Below are positions 1 through 7,622 of a DNA stretch of 64,000 nt, piece after piece. Numbering within the stretch: the first letter of the stretch is position 1; every line of letters starts with the position of its first letter. The translations under genes were made by a program, and so were the position numbers. Source of the DNA: Candidatus Saccharimonadota bacterium. GTDB taxonomy: Bacteria > Patescibacteriota > Saccharimonadia > Saccharimonadales > Saccharimonadaceae. Location: NCBI GenBank assembly GCA_030445245.1, contig JAUCSD010000001.1:372001-436000 (forward strand), read 5' to 3'. A model generated the notes under the pieces. The model worked only from the letters and a program-made list of their open reading frames with translations, was not told where the DNA came from and searched no databases.

Positions 1-252
1 ACCCATTTTTACATCTGCTGGCTTGCGCGTAACAGGTGTGTGTGGGAAGATGCGGATCCAGATTTTACCACCACGCTTGATGTGACGGGTCATCGCTTGA
101 CGTGAAGCCTCGATTTGGCGGCTCGTGATACGTTCGTTGCTTTGTGATTGGAGACCATAGTCACCAAAAGCTACATAGTTACCACGTGTCGCGTTACCAC
201 GGTTCTTACCTTTGCGAACTTTTCGATGTGCCATTTTTTTAGGAAGTAACAT
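1..252 (-). CDS. rplP: 50S ribosomal protein L16 (uL16), C-terminus beyond window
   Basis: This is the first 84 residues of uL16, a large-subunit protein near the A site and central protuberance. The start MLLPKK and the segments [34 protein letters not shown] and [10 protein letters not shown] follow the family closely; the C-terminal half lies off the left edge. The ATG (250-252) overlaps the rpsC stop by one base (TAATG), so translation is probably coupled. It is the last visible gene of the S10 operon. Confidence 0.96.
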   Translation of the reverse strand, partial: MLLPKKMAHRKVRKGKNRGNATRGNYVAFGDYGLQSQSNERITSRQIEASRQAMTRHIKRGGKIWIRIFPHTPVTRKPADVKMG

Positions 253-893
253 TATCGATCTGCCCTTTCACCTTTGTAAATCCATACCTTAACGCCTACG
301 ATACCACCGGTACCTGGCATTTGAGCACGAGCACTGTGGAAGTCGATGTCTGCACGTAGTGTGTGAAGAGGCACTGAACCTTCAATGACCTTCTCTTTAC
401 GTGCCATTTCGGCGTTGTTCAATCGTCCGGCAACCTGGATACGAATACCCTTGGCACCAGCGGCGATTGTGTTCTGTGCAGTCATCTTGGTTGCGCGGCG
501 GAAGTTGATGCGGCGTTCAAGCTGACGAGCGATGTTTTCAGCAACAAGCTTTGCAGCAAGTTCTGGACGTTTAACTTCTTCAATGTTAATACGAACTGGT
601 AGGCTGGCAATCTTTTCGATTTGAGCTTTAAGTTCAGTGACGCCTGCACCACCACGACCAATCACAACACCAGCTTTGGCAGTATGAATAGTAATAGTGA
701 TAAGGTTAGCTGAACGTTCGATTTCAACACCGTTGATTGTTGGACGAGAAATGAACTTCTTTTCGATCAGATCACGAATATGGATGTCTTCGGCAAGCCA
801 CTTAGCAAAATCTTTCTTGCTAGCGAACCAACGTGAACTCCAGTTTTTGTGAACTTGCAAACGGAAGCTAATTGGGTTTACTTTTTGTCCCAT
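252..893 (-). CDS. rpsC: 30S ribosomal protein S3 (uS3)
   Basis: This 213-residue protein is uS3 of the small-subunit head, at the mRNA entry channel. The start [12 protein letters not shown] is diagnostic. A type 2 KH domain with the GRGG loop lies near residues 79-82, and the C-terminal domain contains [10 protein letters not shown] and [16 protein letters not shown]. Length is normal. The stop overlaps the rplP start and the ATG overlaps the rplV stop by one base, as in a tightly coupled operon. Confidence 0.97.
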   Translation of the reverse strand: MGQKVNPISFRLQVHKNWSSRWFASKKDFAKWLAEDIHIRDLIEKKFISRPTINGVEIERSANLITITIHTAKAGVVIGRGGAGVTELKAQIEKIASLPVRINIEEVKRPELAAKLVAENIARQLERRINFRRATKMTAQNTIAAGAKGIRIQVAGRLNNAEMARKEKVIEGSVPLHTLRADIDFHSARAQMPGTGGIVGVKVWIYKGERADR

Positions 894-1297
894 TAGTTGG
901 TCTCCTCTGCGACAGCTTCGCTAACTGGCTTAGCGGCAGCTTTCTTAGGTTTTTCACTACCAGTTACTTCTACAAGGATGTGGCTGCTCTTCTTTTGGAA
1001 TGGCAGTGCACGACCACGTGAAGCTGGTTTGAATCGCTTGAGGCGAGGACCGGCAGTTACGCTCAAAGTCGTAATCTCAAGTGTCTTACCGTCAAGATTG
1101 TGGTTATTGGTAGCGTTCGCTTTAGCGCTCTCAATTGCCTTAATTACAGGCTGAGCGGCGCGTTTAGGAACGTGTTCCAAGATAACAAGCGCATCGGCAA
1201 CAGTTCGGCCACGGACAAGGCTAGCAACAAGGCTAACTTTACGTGGCGTCTGGTCAACACCCTTAGCGTAAGAACGTACGGTATATTGCTGTGCCAT
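893..1297 (-). CDS. rplV: 50S ribosomal protein L22 (uL22)
   Basis: This 134-residue uL22 lines the peptide exit tunnel. The core QTPRKVSLVASLVRGRTVADAL and the beta-hairpin region LKRFKPASRGRALPFQKKSSHILVEV are recognisable. An extra C-terminal tail of about 20 residues, rich in Lys, Ala and Glu, extends past the usual end. One-base overlaps with rpsS and rpsC place it firmly in the operon. Confidence 0.97.
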   Translation of the reverse strand: MAQQYTVRSYAKGVDQTPRKVSLVASLVRGRTVADALVILEHVPKRAAQPVIKAIESAKANATNNHNLDGKTLEITTLSVTAGPRLKRFKPASRGRALPFQKKSSHILVEVTGSEKPKKAAAKPVSEAVAEETN

Positions 1298-1563
1298 TAC
1301 TTCTTATCCTTTCCGCCGTGTTTGCGGAATTTACGAGTTGGGCTAAACTCACCGAGTTTGTGGCCAACCATATTTTCCGAAACAAGGACAGGTACGTGTA
1401 CACGACCGTTGTGAACAGCGATCGTTCGGCTTACCATCTCTGGGGTAATCGTGCTAGCACGAGCCCAAGTTTTGATGATAGTACGATCATCAGATGTCAA
1501 AGCTGCCACTTTACGAGCAAGCTTGAAATCGATGAATGGGCCTTTTTTAAGTGATCGACTCAT
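1297..1563 (-). CDS. rpsS: 30S ribosomal protein S19 (uS19)
   Basis: This 88-residue uS19 contacts tRNA and the large subunit from the head of the small subunit. [12 protein letters not shown] at the start and [22 protein letters not shown] at the end are the family signatures. Length is typical. It starts 3 bp after the rplB stop and overlaps rplV by one base. Confidence 0.97.
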   Translation of the reverse strand: MSRSLKKGPFIDFKLARKVAALTSDDRTIIKTWARASTITPEMVSRTIAVHNGRVHVPVLVSENMVGHKLGEFSPTRKFRKHGGKDKK

Positions 1564-1566
1564 ATA

Positions 1567-2406
1567 CTACTTCTTCCTCTTCGCTTCATGGCGACTTTTA
1601 ACAATCAACTTACTGACGTCTTTACGACGACGAGTACGGTAACCAAGCGTCAACTGACCCCATGGTGTACGAGGCGTTCGTCCGACACCGTGAGCACCAC
1701 CATCACCACCACCATGTGGGTGGTCAACTGCGTTCATGGCGATACCACGAACACTTGGACGGATACCCTTACGGCGGTTTCGACCGGCAGAACCAATCTT
1801 AACGTTTTGGTGCTGGACGTTACCAACGACACCGATAGCTGCGGTCGCTTCCAAACGGAAACGGCGAACTTCACCAGATGGCATACGAATCTGTGCATAG
1901 TCACCCTCTTTAGCCATGAGCTGTGCCTTAGTACCAGCGGAACGAACCATCTGAGCACCTTTACCTGGGTAGATTTCAATTGCGTAGATCTGTGTACCAA
2001 TTGGGATGTTAGCAAGTGGCATACGGTTTGAGCTTTCGATAGGAGCTTCAGGGCCGCTAACGATAACCTTACCTTTAACCATTTGCGTGTCAGCAAGGAT
2101 GTAGTGGTAGAGACCGTGCTGGTCTTTAACACGTGCAATACGAGCTGAACGGTTTGGGTCGTATTCGATTTCTTCAACCGTTACCGTGAGGCCTGGTGCC
2201 AACTTGTGGTTAACCAGACGGTAGTGTCGTTTAACACCACCACCACGGTGACGAACAGTAATGCGACCAGTGTTGTTTCGGCCGGCATTTTGTTTCTTGC
2301 TTTTGATGAGACTTTTTAGTGGCTTACGAGTTGTAATTTCACTATAGTCTTCGCTAGTCATACCACGGCGAGCAGGAGTAGTAGGATTATAGGCTTTGAT
2401 TGGCAT
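1567..2406 (-). CDS. rplB: 50S ribosomal protein L2 (uL2)
   Basis: This 279-residue uL2 is needed for subunit association and peptidyl-transferase centre assembly. The motifs GRNNTGRITVRHRGGG, the SH3-like core and the C-terminal GIAMNAVDHPHGGGDG containing the conserved histidine are all present. The start codon overlaps the rplW stop by one base. Nothing unusual is seen. Confidence 0.98.
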   Translation of the reverse strand: MPIKAYNPTTPARRGMTSEDYSEITTRKPLKSLIKSKKQNAGRNNTGRITVRHRGGGVKRHYRLVNHKLAPGLTVTVEEIEYDPNRSARIARVKDQHGLYHYILADTQMVKGKVIVSGPEAPIESSNRMPLANIPIGTQIYAIEIYPGKGAQMVRSAGTKAQLMAKEGDYAQIRMPSGEVRRFRLEATAAIGVVGNVQHQNVKIGSAGRNRRKGIRPSVRGIAMNAVDHPHGGGDGGAHGVGRTPRTPWGQLTLGYRTRRRKDVSKLIVKSRHEAKRKK

Positions 2407-2726
2407 TACTTCTTCTCCTCTTCTGCTGTGGGCTGATCAAATACTTGGATACTGTCACCCTTGGCAAGCGTTACGTAGGCTTTTTTAGCGTCCTTACGTG
2501 TCGTTGTACCTGGGTAGCGGTTTTTGCCTCGAGAGAATCGAACGGCTTTACCGCTTTGTACCAGTGTTTTGATAGCGGTTACTTTAACATTGAATTGGGT
2601 TTCCACTGCGGCAACAACTTGTTGTTTGTTAGCAGTAAGTGGAACATTAAATACGTAAGTGTTGTTTTGCGACTGAGCGTAGGCCTTCTCAGTTGCGCGT
2701 GGGATAACGCTAATTGCAGCAGTCAT
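2406..2726 (-). CDS. rplW: 50S ribosomal protein L23 (uL23)
   Basis: This 106-residue uL23 sits at the exit-tunnel rim, the docking point for trigger factor, which is encoded in this window at 26378. It has the usual start (VIPRATEKA, NTYVFNVPLTANKQQV) and the RFSRGKNRYPGTTTRKDAKKAYVTL block. The acidic C-terminal tail is short. It lies 1 bp after rplD and overlaps rplB by one base. Confidence 0.96.
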   Translation of the reverse strand: MTAAISVIPRATEKAYAQSQNNTYVFNVPLTANKQQVVAAVETQFNVKVTAIKTLVQSGKAVRFSRGKNRYPGTTTRKDAKKAYVTLAKGDSIQVFDQPTAEEEKK

Positions 2727-2727
2727 A

Positions 2728-3345
2728 TTACGCCTCCTCCTTTACGAGCCAGTTTTTGATCACATCAACTGAATCAGTTGAAAGAACAATCTTGTCTGCG
2801 TTTAGAATGTGGTAGACGCTTAGGTACATTGCTCGCGTTAGAAGTACCTGTTGAAGGTTACTTGTTGCACGAATGATCTCGTTAGTCTTTTCATCAACAA
2901 CGATCAGGACCTTACGGTCAAGCTTGTTGTCAGCGAGGAACTTAACGATTTCTGCAGTTTTACCAGTTGTCTTAACATCACTGACGATGATCTTGCCAGC
3001 TTGGTCAGCCAACGTAAGTGCTTGGCGAAGTGCCACACGCTTGCTCGTTGTGCTGATCTTCTTGGTGTAGTTTTCGTTGCCACGAGGACCGAATACAATA
3101 CCACCACCACGCCAGATTGGGTTACGTGATGAACCGAAACGTGCTCGGCCGGTACCTTTTTGCTTCCAAGGCTTCTTACCACCACCGCGGACTTCGCCAC
3201 GCTGCTTGGTAGTTGCACTTGCAAGACGGTTGTTGGCAAGGAATGCATCATATGCAAGCTTCAACAGCTCGTGGTTTGGAACCTCGACTGCGAAGACTTC
3301 TTTAGGTAGAACAGCTGTCTTAGCTGTTTTAGTAGTCTCAGCCAT
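2728..3345 (-). CDS. rplD: 50S ribosomal protein L4 (uL4)
   Basis: This 205-residue uL4 has a globular domain and a tunnel-facing extended loop. The loop signature KQRGEVRGGGKKPWKQKGTGRARFGSSRNPIWRGGG is intact. In E. coli uL4 represses its own operon; whether the structured leader at 3982-4035 serves that role here is unknown. The ATG overlaps the rplC stop. Confidence 0.97.
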   Translation of the reverse strand: MAETTKTAKTAVLPKEVFAVEVPNHELLKLAYDAFLANNRLASATTKQRGEVRGGGKKPWKQKGTGRARFGSSRNPIWRGGGIVFGPRGNENYTKKISTTSKRVALRQALTLADQAGKIIVSDVKTTGKTAEIVKFLADNKLDRKVLIVVDEKTNEIIRATSNLQQVLLTRAMYLSVYHILNADKIVLSTDSVDVIKNWLVKEEA

Positions 3346-3959
3346 TATGCCTTCCCTCCGATAATAATCAGACCTTTTTTCGGACCAGGAACTGCGCCCT
3401 TAAGGCCGATCAGGTTACTAGCGGCGTCAACGTAGGCCACTTCAAGATTCTTAACGGTTACGCGATCAGCACCCATACGGCCTGCCATTCGCTTACCCTT
3501 AAATACTTTTTGTGGATACATTGATCCGATTGAGCCCGGCTTACGAACGTTACCGTTACCACCGTGAGTGCTCTTACTTGTATTGAAGTTGTGTCGTTTT
3601 ACAGTTCCTGCAAAACCTTTGCCTTTACTTGTACCGGTGGCATCGACGATATCACCCAAGTTAAAAGTTGTTACGTCGATCGTGCTTCCTACCAAGAGGC
3701 CTTCTGGTAGTTCTTCAACACGAAATTCCCGAATGTGTTTCGGGGTCACTTTGGCTGGACTTGTGTGTCCAGCAACGGCCTTGCTCAAGTTCTTACCCTC
3801 ACCATATGCCACCTGGACTGCGTTGTAGCCGTCGGATTCGACAGACTTAACTTGAGTCACAGTCACGGGGCCAGCTTGAATTAGCGTGACAGGAATTGCC
3901 TCGCCGCTCTCGCTGATGATTTGGGTCATACCAATTTTGGTACCGAGAAGTGCTTTCAT
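3345..3959 (-). CDS. rplC: 50S ribosomal protein L3 (uL3)
   Basis: This 204-residue uL3 helps nucleate 23S rRNA folding. MKALLGTKIGMTQI, KGKGFAGTVKRHNF and SIGSMYPQKVFKGKRMAGRMGADRVTVKNLEV are hallmark segments. It is the first gene of the operon here: rpsJ, normally immediately upstream, lies 2.3 kb away, and rplC has its own promoter and leader. Confidence 0.98.
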   Translation of the reverse strand: MKALLGTKIGMTQIISESGEAIPVTLIQAGPVTVTQVKSVESDGYNAVQVAYGEGKNLSKAVAGHTSPAKVTPKHIREFRVEELPEGLLVGSTIDVTTFNLGDIVDATGTSKGKGFAGTVKRHNFNTSKSTHGGNGNVRKPGSIGSMYPQKVFKGKRMAGRMGADRVTVKNLEVAYVDAASNLIGLKGAVPGPKKGLIIIGGKA

Positions 3960-3981
3960 TGCCCTACTGCTCCCACTTAAA

Positions 3982-4035
3982 ATTCTTGGTGGAAGGTGGT
4001 TTCTACCGGGGCAGACCTACCAATTCACCAAGAAT
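3982..4035 (-). promoter_or_regulatory. structured leader of the rplC operon
   Basis: The 5' UTR of rplC contains a perfect 10-bp stem, ATTCTTGGTG with CACCAAGAAT, enclosing about 34 nt with internal complementarity. A second perfect palindrome, TTATTACGTAATAA, lies upstream at 4042-4055. Such leaders often bind a ribosomal protein for autoregulation; this is inference. Confidence 0.5.
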
Positions 4036-4066
4036 GAGTTGTTATTACGTAATAAGTTACCATCTA

Positions 4067-4095
4067 AATGTAACACACTATCTGTTACGCGTCAA
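4067..4095 (-). promoter_or_regulatory. rplC operon promoter
   Basis: A -35 box TTGACG (4090-4095) and a -10 box TACATT (4067-4072) are separated by 17 bp on the minus strand. This gives rplC a leader of about 100 nt. Confidence 0.6.
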
Positions 4096-4119
4096 TAATA
4101 CCGGGGTGAGTTTCTACGC

Positions 4120-4154
4120 GTCCATAGTAGTGCCGTTTTGGCACTACTATGGAC
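4120..4154 (-). terminator. perfect 15-bp hairpin after the 4172 lipoprotein gene
   Basis: Arms GTCCATAGTAGTGCC (4120-4134) and its exact complement (4140-4154) flank a 5-nt loop. It starts 17 nt after the lipoprotein stop codon. No U-tract follows. It is one of the repeated hairpin-after-stop structures in this window. Confidence 0.6.
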
Positions 4155-4171
4155 GACTTCTAGGTGGCAGA

Positions 4172-4702
4172 CTACTTCACGAGAGTCTTGCAGTCAGGCG
4201 CTAGCTTGCCTTCACCCCCTGTTAGCCAGGAGATACCGACGTATCCGAGGTAGCCACCAGTTACCTTAGTGGCTTGCTTGTCTGCACCAGGCTCGAGCTT
4301 GTCGGTGGGCACCAGGATCCCGTACCAGTTCGACACCGTCTGACCGGCCGGATTCTGATACGATCCGCCGACTGTCTGGCAGAGGACGCGAACGGCGTCT
4401 CCTTCCATCGGCCAGATGCCCTGCCTGGAGACCGAGACGTCGTTGACGAGCTTCGTGGTGAACTGCGTCGGGAGCCAGCAGCGAACCTTTGCACAGTCGG
4501 GAAGGTCTGTAAGACTCACCTTCCCAGTAAAGAACGGCACGGGTGTCGGCCGCACAGCTGCTGTCGTTGATGATGACGTCACTAGCGGACTCGACGCAGC
4601 TGTTGACGATGCGTCAGGCTGTTCGCCTCCACCCCTACTACAGGCGGTAAGCAACAGTACAACGACCGCAGTTCCCGCAATTGCTCGGCGTAGAGAATAC
4701 AC
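4172..4702 (-). CDS. putative secreted lipoprotein, GC-rich solitary gene
   Basis: This 176-residue protein has an n-region with Arg-Arg, a hydrophobic stretch and the lipobox LLTAC with Cys at residue 21, followed by a Ser/Thr/Ala/Pro-rich linker (about 22-55), then a globular part with paired cysteines (DCAKVRCW; later single Cys residues). I do not recognise the family; low-complexity-linker lipoproteins of this style are common in Actinobacteria. The GTG start at 4702 is chosen because GAGGAGG precedes it by about 8 nt; an ATG 5 bp upstream is in another frame. A TATACT box lies near 4749. GC content and codon use are visibly higher than in neighbouring ribosomal genes, suggesting transfer. 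Confidence 0.7.
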   Translation of the reverse strand: MYSLRRAIAGTAVVVLLLTACSRGGGEQPDASSTAASSPLVTSSSTTAAVRPTPVPFFTGKVSLTDLPDCAKVRCWLPTQFTTKLVNDVSVSRQGIWPMEGDAVRVLCQTVGGSYQNPAGQTVSNWYGILVPTDKLEPGADKQATKVTGGYLGYVGISWLTGGEGKLAPDCKTLVK

Positions 4703-4765
4703 CGCATGACCTCCTCGATCCGAAAAGAACGGTAATCCACCGCCTCGTATAAGTATACGCGCTTG

Positions 4766-5098
4766 CTAGATGACGATGCCAGCAGGGACGAAGTAACTAA
4801 TGATCGTTACGACTACGAGCGTTGCGTACCAGATCTTACGATCCGACTGGAGCTTCTCAAAGCGATTGACTAGGATAAGACCAACAAGAAAACCAGCTGG
4901 GATACCACCAAGTGGGATGCCCTGCCATGAAACTGGCTGACCAAACTTTATCCATAGAGTACCAAGCAGTACAAGAATAACTAGTTTCAGAAAATAAGTG
5001 CTGTCGGATTCAACGACCTTTTCGTAACCGCGTCGACTGATGGTAGCAGCTCGGTTACGCGCATAGGTTCGGGAACGTGTTTGTTTTTCTTTTGCCAT
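4766..5098 (-). CDS. small integral membrane protein, unknown
   Basis: This 110-residue protein has a basic cytoplasmic N-terminus (KEKQTRSRTYARNRAA), then about three hydrophobic segments (FLKLVILVLLGTLWIKF; GIPAGFLVGLILV; WYATLVVVTIISYFVPAGIVI). No family is recognised. Base composition matches the host. The ATG at 5098 is preferred to an in-frame TTG six bases upstream because an extended -10 box (TGATATACT, 5107-5115) ends 8 nt before it, implying an mRNA with almost no leader. Confidence 0.7.
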   Translation of the reverse strand: MAKEKQTRSRTYARNRAATISRRGYEKVVESDSTYFLKLVILVLLGTLWIKFGQPVSWQGIPLGGIPAGFLVGLILVNRFEKLQSDRKIWYATLVVVTIISYFVPAGIVI

Positions 5099-5106
5099 TT
5101 CCAATT

Positions 5107-5112
5107 AGTATA
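5107..5112 (-). promoter_or_regulatory. -10 box giving a leaderless transcript
   Basis: TATACT, preceded by TGA (extended -10), ends 8 nt before the ATG of the 4766 membrane protein gene, and no Shine-Dalgarno fits. It is one of several such promoters in the window. Confidence 0.5.
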
Positions 5113-5202
5113 TCAAAGCTAAAACCATAAGTACAATGGTCTTGCATAGCACGCGTTGATGAGCCATACTACAAGTAATGTTAACTTTCTAGAGGAAGTA
5201 TT

Positions 5203-5469
5203 ATGGCCAAAGCTAAAACTGCTACAAAGAAAAGTTCAAGTTCTAAATCAAAACAGGCTCCTATGCGTTCATTTCACCGTTCGCCTGACCAGCCACCGTT
5301 TTTTAGCTATCGAATTACCCAGCAAAGCATCTATTGGCTTATCCTCTGTCTTCTTGTACTCGCACTCGGTATCTGGGTTATCACACTCAGTGTTAGGGTT
5401 CAATCATTGTACGATCAAGTCGAGACCACCTCTTCTCAACTCGACGCTTCTCCTAGTACTAAAAATTAA
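5203..5469 (+). CDS. small single-pass membrane protein, unknown
   Basis: This 88-residue protein has a Lys/Ser/Ala-rich N-terminus (MAKAKTATKKSSSSKSK), one transmembrane helix near residues 46-65 (YWLILCLLVLALGIWVITLSV) and a short tail that may form a coiled coil (VQSLYDQVETTSSQLD). The start is supported by AGAGGAAG 8 nt upstream. Function is unknown. It is divergent from the 4766 gene and host-like in composition. Confidence 0.7.
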   Translation: MAKAKTATKKSSSSKSKQAPMRSFHRSPDQPPFFSYRITQQSIYWLILCLLVLALGIWVITLSVRVQSLYDQVETTSSQLDASPSTKN

Positions 5470-5557
5470 TCAGTACTCATAAGCGTATTCACCTTCACTC
5501 GTAGGTGTGTTACTATTCATAGCGGTCCTCCATCCGAGAGAAGAGAGCAGATAACAC

Positions 5558-6094
5558 ATGTCCAGAGCCATCCGCACTATATGCGCACTGCTCGGGTGTG
5601 CAATCGCTGCAAGCAGCGTTCTAGTCTACGTCATTGTGCAATCACCCCACAAGGGCGTGCCGGTCTCGTACGGCTACGTGTTTCTGTTTGTCGTTGCATC
5701 CCTCGCTTTCCTCAAGGCAACCATGCTGTTTCGTCAGTACCTGCCCAGTCCTCAACATGTCGCGGAGCTTGCCTGCGCGATTCATGCGGAGGTGTGTAAG
5801 TACAAAGGGAACGGCTTCACAAAACTCAGCTTTCCCACCGCTCACAAGCAAACTACCTGTCTATTCATCTACGTGATGAATGGCGCGGCCGTTATCCGCA
5901 GCGTCGACAGAGAAACGGGATTCTCTCGTCGGGTTGATATTGAACCTACGGGTTTGATCATCCGGCACAGTGACGATCGAGGTTGGCTAACGGCCCCTCT
6001 CGTCCCTCAGCTACGAGACCTGCTGTTGGCGCTGCGTTGCAAGGAGAATGAGCCTAGTTTCGAGGCAAGTTGGGTGCGTCGTGAGGACCTGTAG
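5558..6094 (+). CDS. membrane-anchored protein of unknown function, GC-rich solitary gene
   Basis: This 178-residue protein has two N-terminal transmembrane helices (about 7-28 and 39-58), then a soluble domain of about 120 residues with no motif I recognise. A purine-rich GAGAGAAGAGAG precedes the ATG and an extended -10 (TGTTACTAT) lies upstream near 5508. GC content is visibly above that of rpsJ next door. The gene is followed directly by hairpins, as in the other GC-rich solitary genes. Confidence 0.65.
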   Translation: MSRAIRTICALLGCAIAASSVLVYVIVQSPHKGVPVSYGYVFLFVVASLAFLKATMLFRQYLPSPQHVAELACAIHAEVCKYKGNGFTKLSFPTAHKQTTCLFIYVMNGAAVIRSVDRETGFSRRVDIEPTGLIIRHSDDRGWLTAPLVPQLRDLLLALRCKENEPSFEASWVRREDL

Positions 6095-6133
6095 TCTTTT
6101 CCCTGCGGAAAAGCTCGCTGACCGAGTACGGTT

Positions 6134-6165
6134 GGCCGCGGTTCGTATCACACGAAGCCGCGGTC
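6134..6165 (+). terminator. GC-rich hairpin after the 5558 gene
   Basis: CCGCGG-TTCG pairs with CGAA-CCGCGG around a 7-nt loop with one bulged base; a smaller hairpin (CTTTTCC/GGAAAAG) lies immediately after the stop at 6094. No U-tract follows until the shared terminator at 6183-6216. Confidence 0.55.
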
Positions 6166-6182
6166 TGATCCTTGCTTATATT

Positions 6183-6216
6183 AAAAAAACCCCGCTCTTA
6201 CGAACGGGGTATTTTT
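6183..6216 (-). terminator. rpsJ terminator (bidirectional)
   Basis: The ACCCCG/CGGGGT stem is flanked by A-runs and T-runs on both sides, so it can serve rpsJ on the minus strand and the 5558 gene on the plus strand. Confidence 0.8.
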
Positions 6217-6230
6217 AATTGCGCTTACAA

Positions 6231-6563
6231 TTACATACGAATTTCTGCGTCAACGCCAGCTGGAAGACTGAGGTTCTGCAGACTGTCGATTGTCTTTGGT
6301 GTTGCGTTAGTAATATCGATAAGGCGTTTGTGAATACGCATTTCGAATGTTTCACCACCAGTTTTGTAAACGTGTGGTGATTTCACGACAGTAAAGCTAC
6401 TGCGACGAGTTGGCAATGGCACAGGACCTGCAATGCTCGCACCAGTACGGATAGCCGTATCAATGATTTGCTTTGCTGACTGGTCAATAACCTTGTGGTC
6501 ATAAGCTTTTAGGCGAATACGAATACGTAAACCCGCTGTTGTTGCTTCTTTTTTCTCTACCAT
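6231..6563 (-). CDS. rpsJ: 30S ribosomal protein S10 (uS10)
   Basis: This 110-residue uS10 of the small-subunit head also acts in antitermination with NusB in other bacteria. [28 protein letters not shown] and [19 protein letters not shown] are diagnostic. The ATG at 6563 (MVEKKEATT) is chosen over a longer reading because AAAGGGAG lies 8-9 nt upstream. It is detached from rplC by three genes and has its own promoter (TTGTCT-17-TAGACT near 6660-6690) and terminator. Confidence 0.96.
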   Translation of the reverse strand: MVEKKEATTAGLRIRIRLKAYDHKVIDQSAKQIIDTAIRTGASIAGPVPLPTRRSSFTVVKSPHVYKTGGETFEMRIHKRLIDITNATPKTIDSLQNLSLPAGVDAEIRM

Positions 6564-6761
6564 AGTGGTAACTCCCTTTATGTACAACGCCCGTAACCTT
6601 GAGTTGGAGTGGTTACCAAACAAGTTCTCGGATGTAAATTTAATAATACCTTTGTAGTCTATCAAAAAATGGATAATAAGACAACTTTCCACGATAAAGT
6701 AAACATGTTGCTATACTTGCGGATACCATTGTATGATGGTCTAACGAAGAGGATAGAAGAG

Positions 6762-7063
6762 GTGAACCAGCAAGTCTTTCTTTTCTGCTGATGATGAAAC
6801 AGCGCGAGACGCGGCCATATACGGTCCTCCCGAACACCGAACGAAGGCTGAGCTGTTCGCGTGAGAGATTGCTCCCGCCGTCATCGAGAAGCTGAAGCGG
6901 CTCCGTGCGGGCACCAAGAACATCACAATGGTCGTGGTTGACGTCAAAGAGCTCGAACCGATTACCGAGTTTTACGTTGCAGACAAGGTCGTCGAAGAAG
7001 CGGTACGTCCGGGTGGATTTCAAGGATCCTTCTTACCTGATCCAAACCTCGCCAACCCGTTAA
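6762..7063 (+). pseudogene. broken GC-rich solitary gene
   Basis: A coding-like stretch starts at GTG 6762 (MNQQVFLF) but needs a frame change near 6785, then carries an in-frame TGA at 6862-6864 (AELFA*EIAPAVIEKLKRL), and needs another frame change near 7010 to reach the reading VDFKDPSYLIQTSPTR and stop TAA 7061-7063. A hairpin follows this last stop exactly as in intact solitary genes, which supports the reconstruction. An extended -10 (TGCTATACT, near 6710) lies upstream. No family is recognised. Sequencing error is an alternative to decay. Confidence 0.5.
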
Positions 7064-7108
7064 GCAGCACCCTACCGACGTCTTCGGGCATCTGGTGGGG
7101 TGTTTGCT
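7063..7108 (+). terminator. hairpin after the broken gene
   Basis: AGCA and CACCCTACC pair with GGTGGGGTG and TGCT (one G-U pair), beginning at the last base of the reconstructed stop codon. Confidence 0.5.
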
Positions 7109-7118
7109 TTCTGGCGCC

Positions 7119-7544
7119 CTATCCTTGTATAAGGAAGTGAGGCTTTGCAATGTACATGAATACTTTTGGCCTATTATTATCGGCTTTAATAAGGTGTGTA
7201 TGTTGATGTTTGACTGAACGTGTCACGCTTCCAACACCACGAGCATATATATTAAAGCCGTTTGCTTCATATTCGCCAGCAATCGTCATCTGGTCGATCT
7301 TCTCTTTGTCCGTGAACTCAACGATTGTTTCAACATGTCGTTTCGGAATAACCATCAAATGTTCGATGACACGACGACCTTCGAAGATGTCATACGATAC
7401 GCGATTAGGTATAACAAACATCGTTTCGTTTTCCGCAGTAATGTTTGCCCCACCAACTTCATTGCAAAAGGTGCATACCGATCGATGCACATCAGCTTTA
7501 TTCAGCTTTTTGTATGTCTGTATTGTTTTTCGATAGTGATACAT
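7119..7544 (-). CDS. HIT family nucleotide hydrolase/transferase
   Basis: This 141-residue cytosolic protein carries the histidine-triad motif HQHTH near residues 113-117 (SVKHQHTHLIK), with a second conserved block HLMVIPKRHVETI. HIT proteins hydrolyse or transfer nucleoside monophosphates from phosphoramidates or dinucleotides. Two cysteines (CTFC) near residue 20 could bind metal as in some HIT proteins. AAAGGAG lies just upstream of the ATG. It follows tuf and its terminator and may depend on read-through. Confidence 0.85.
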   Translation of the reverse strand: MYHYRKTIQTYKKLNKADVHRSVCTFCNEVGGANITAENETMFVIPNRVSYDIFEGRRVIEHLMVIPKRHVETIVEFTDKEKIDQMTIAGEYEANGFNIYARGVGSVTRSVKHQHTHLIKADNNRPKVFMYIAKPHFLIQG

Positions 7545-7577
7545 ACATCTCCTTTGTTGTTATTCATATTACGAAAA

Positions 7578-7599
7578 CGACCCCGATTCCTCGGGGTCG
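7578..7599 (-). terminator. tuf terminator
   Basis: A perfect 9-bp stem CGACCCCGA/TCGGGGTCG with a 4-nt loop is followed on the minus strand by TTTTCG. It lies 24 bp after the tuf stop. Confidence 0.85.
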
Positions 7600-7622
7600 C
7601 AAACGACGATTTGGTAAATCGA

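Noticed and set aside
6862-6864. In-frame TGA as a recoded codon (Trp or Gly)
   Set aside because: TGA ends many other genes in the window, Trp is written TGG, and this locus also needs two frame changes, so decay or sequence error is simpler.
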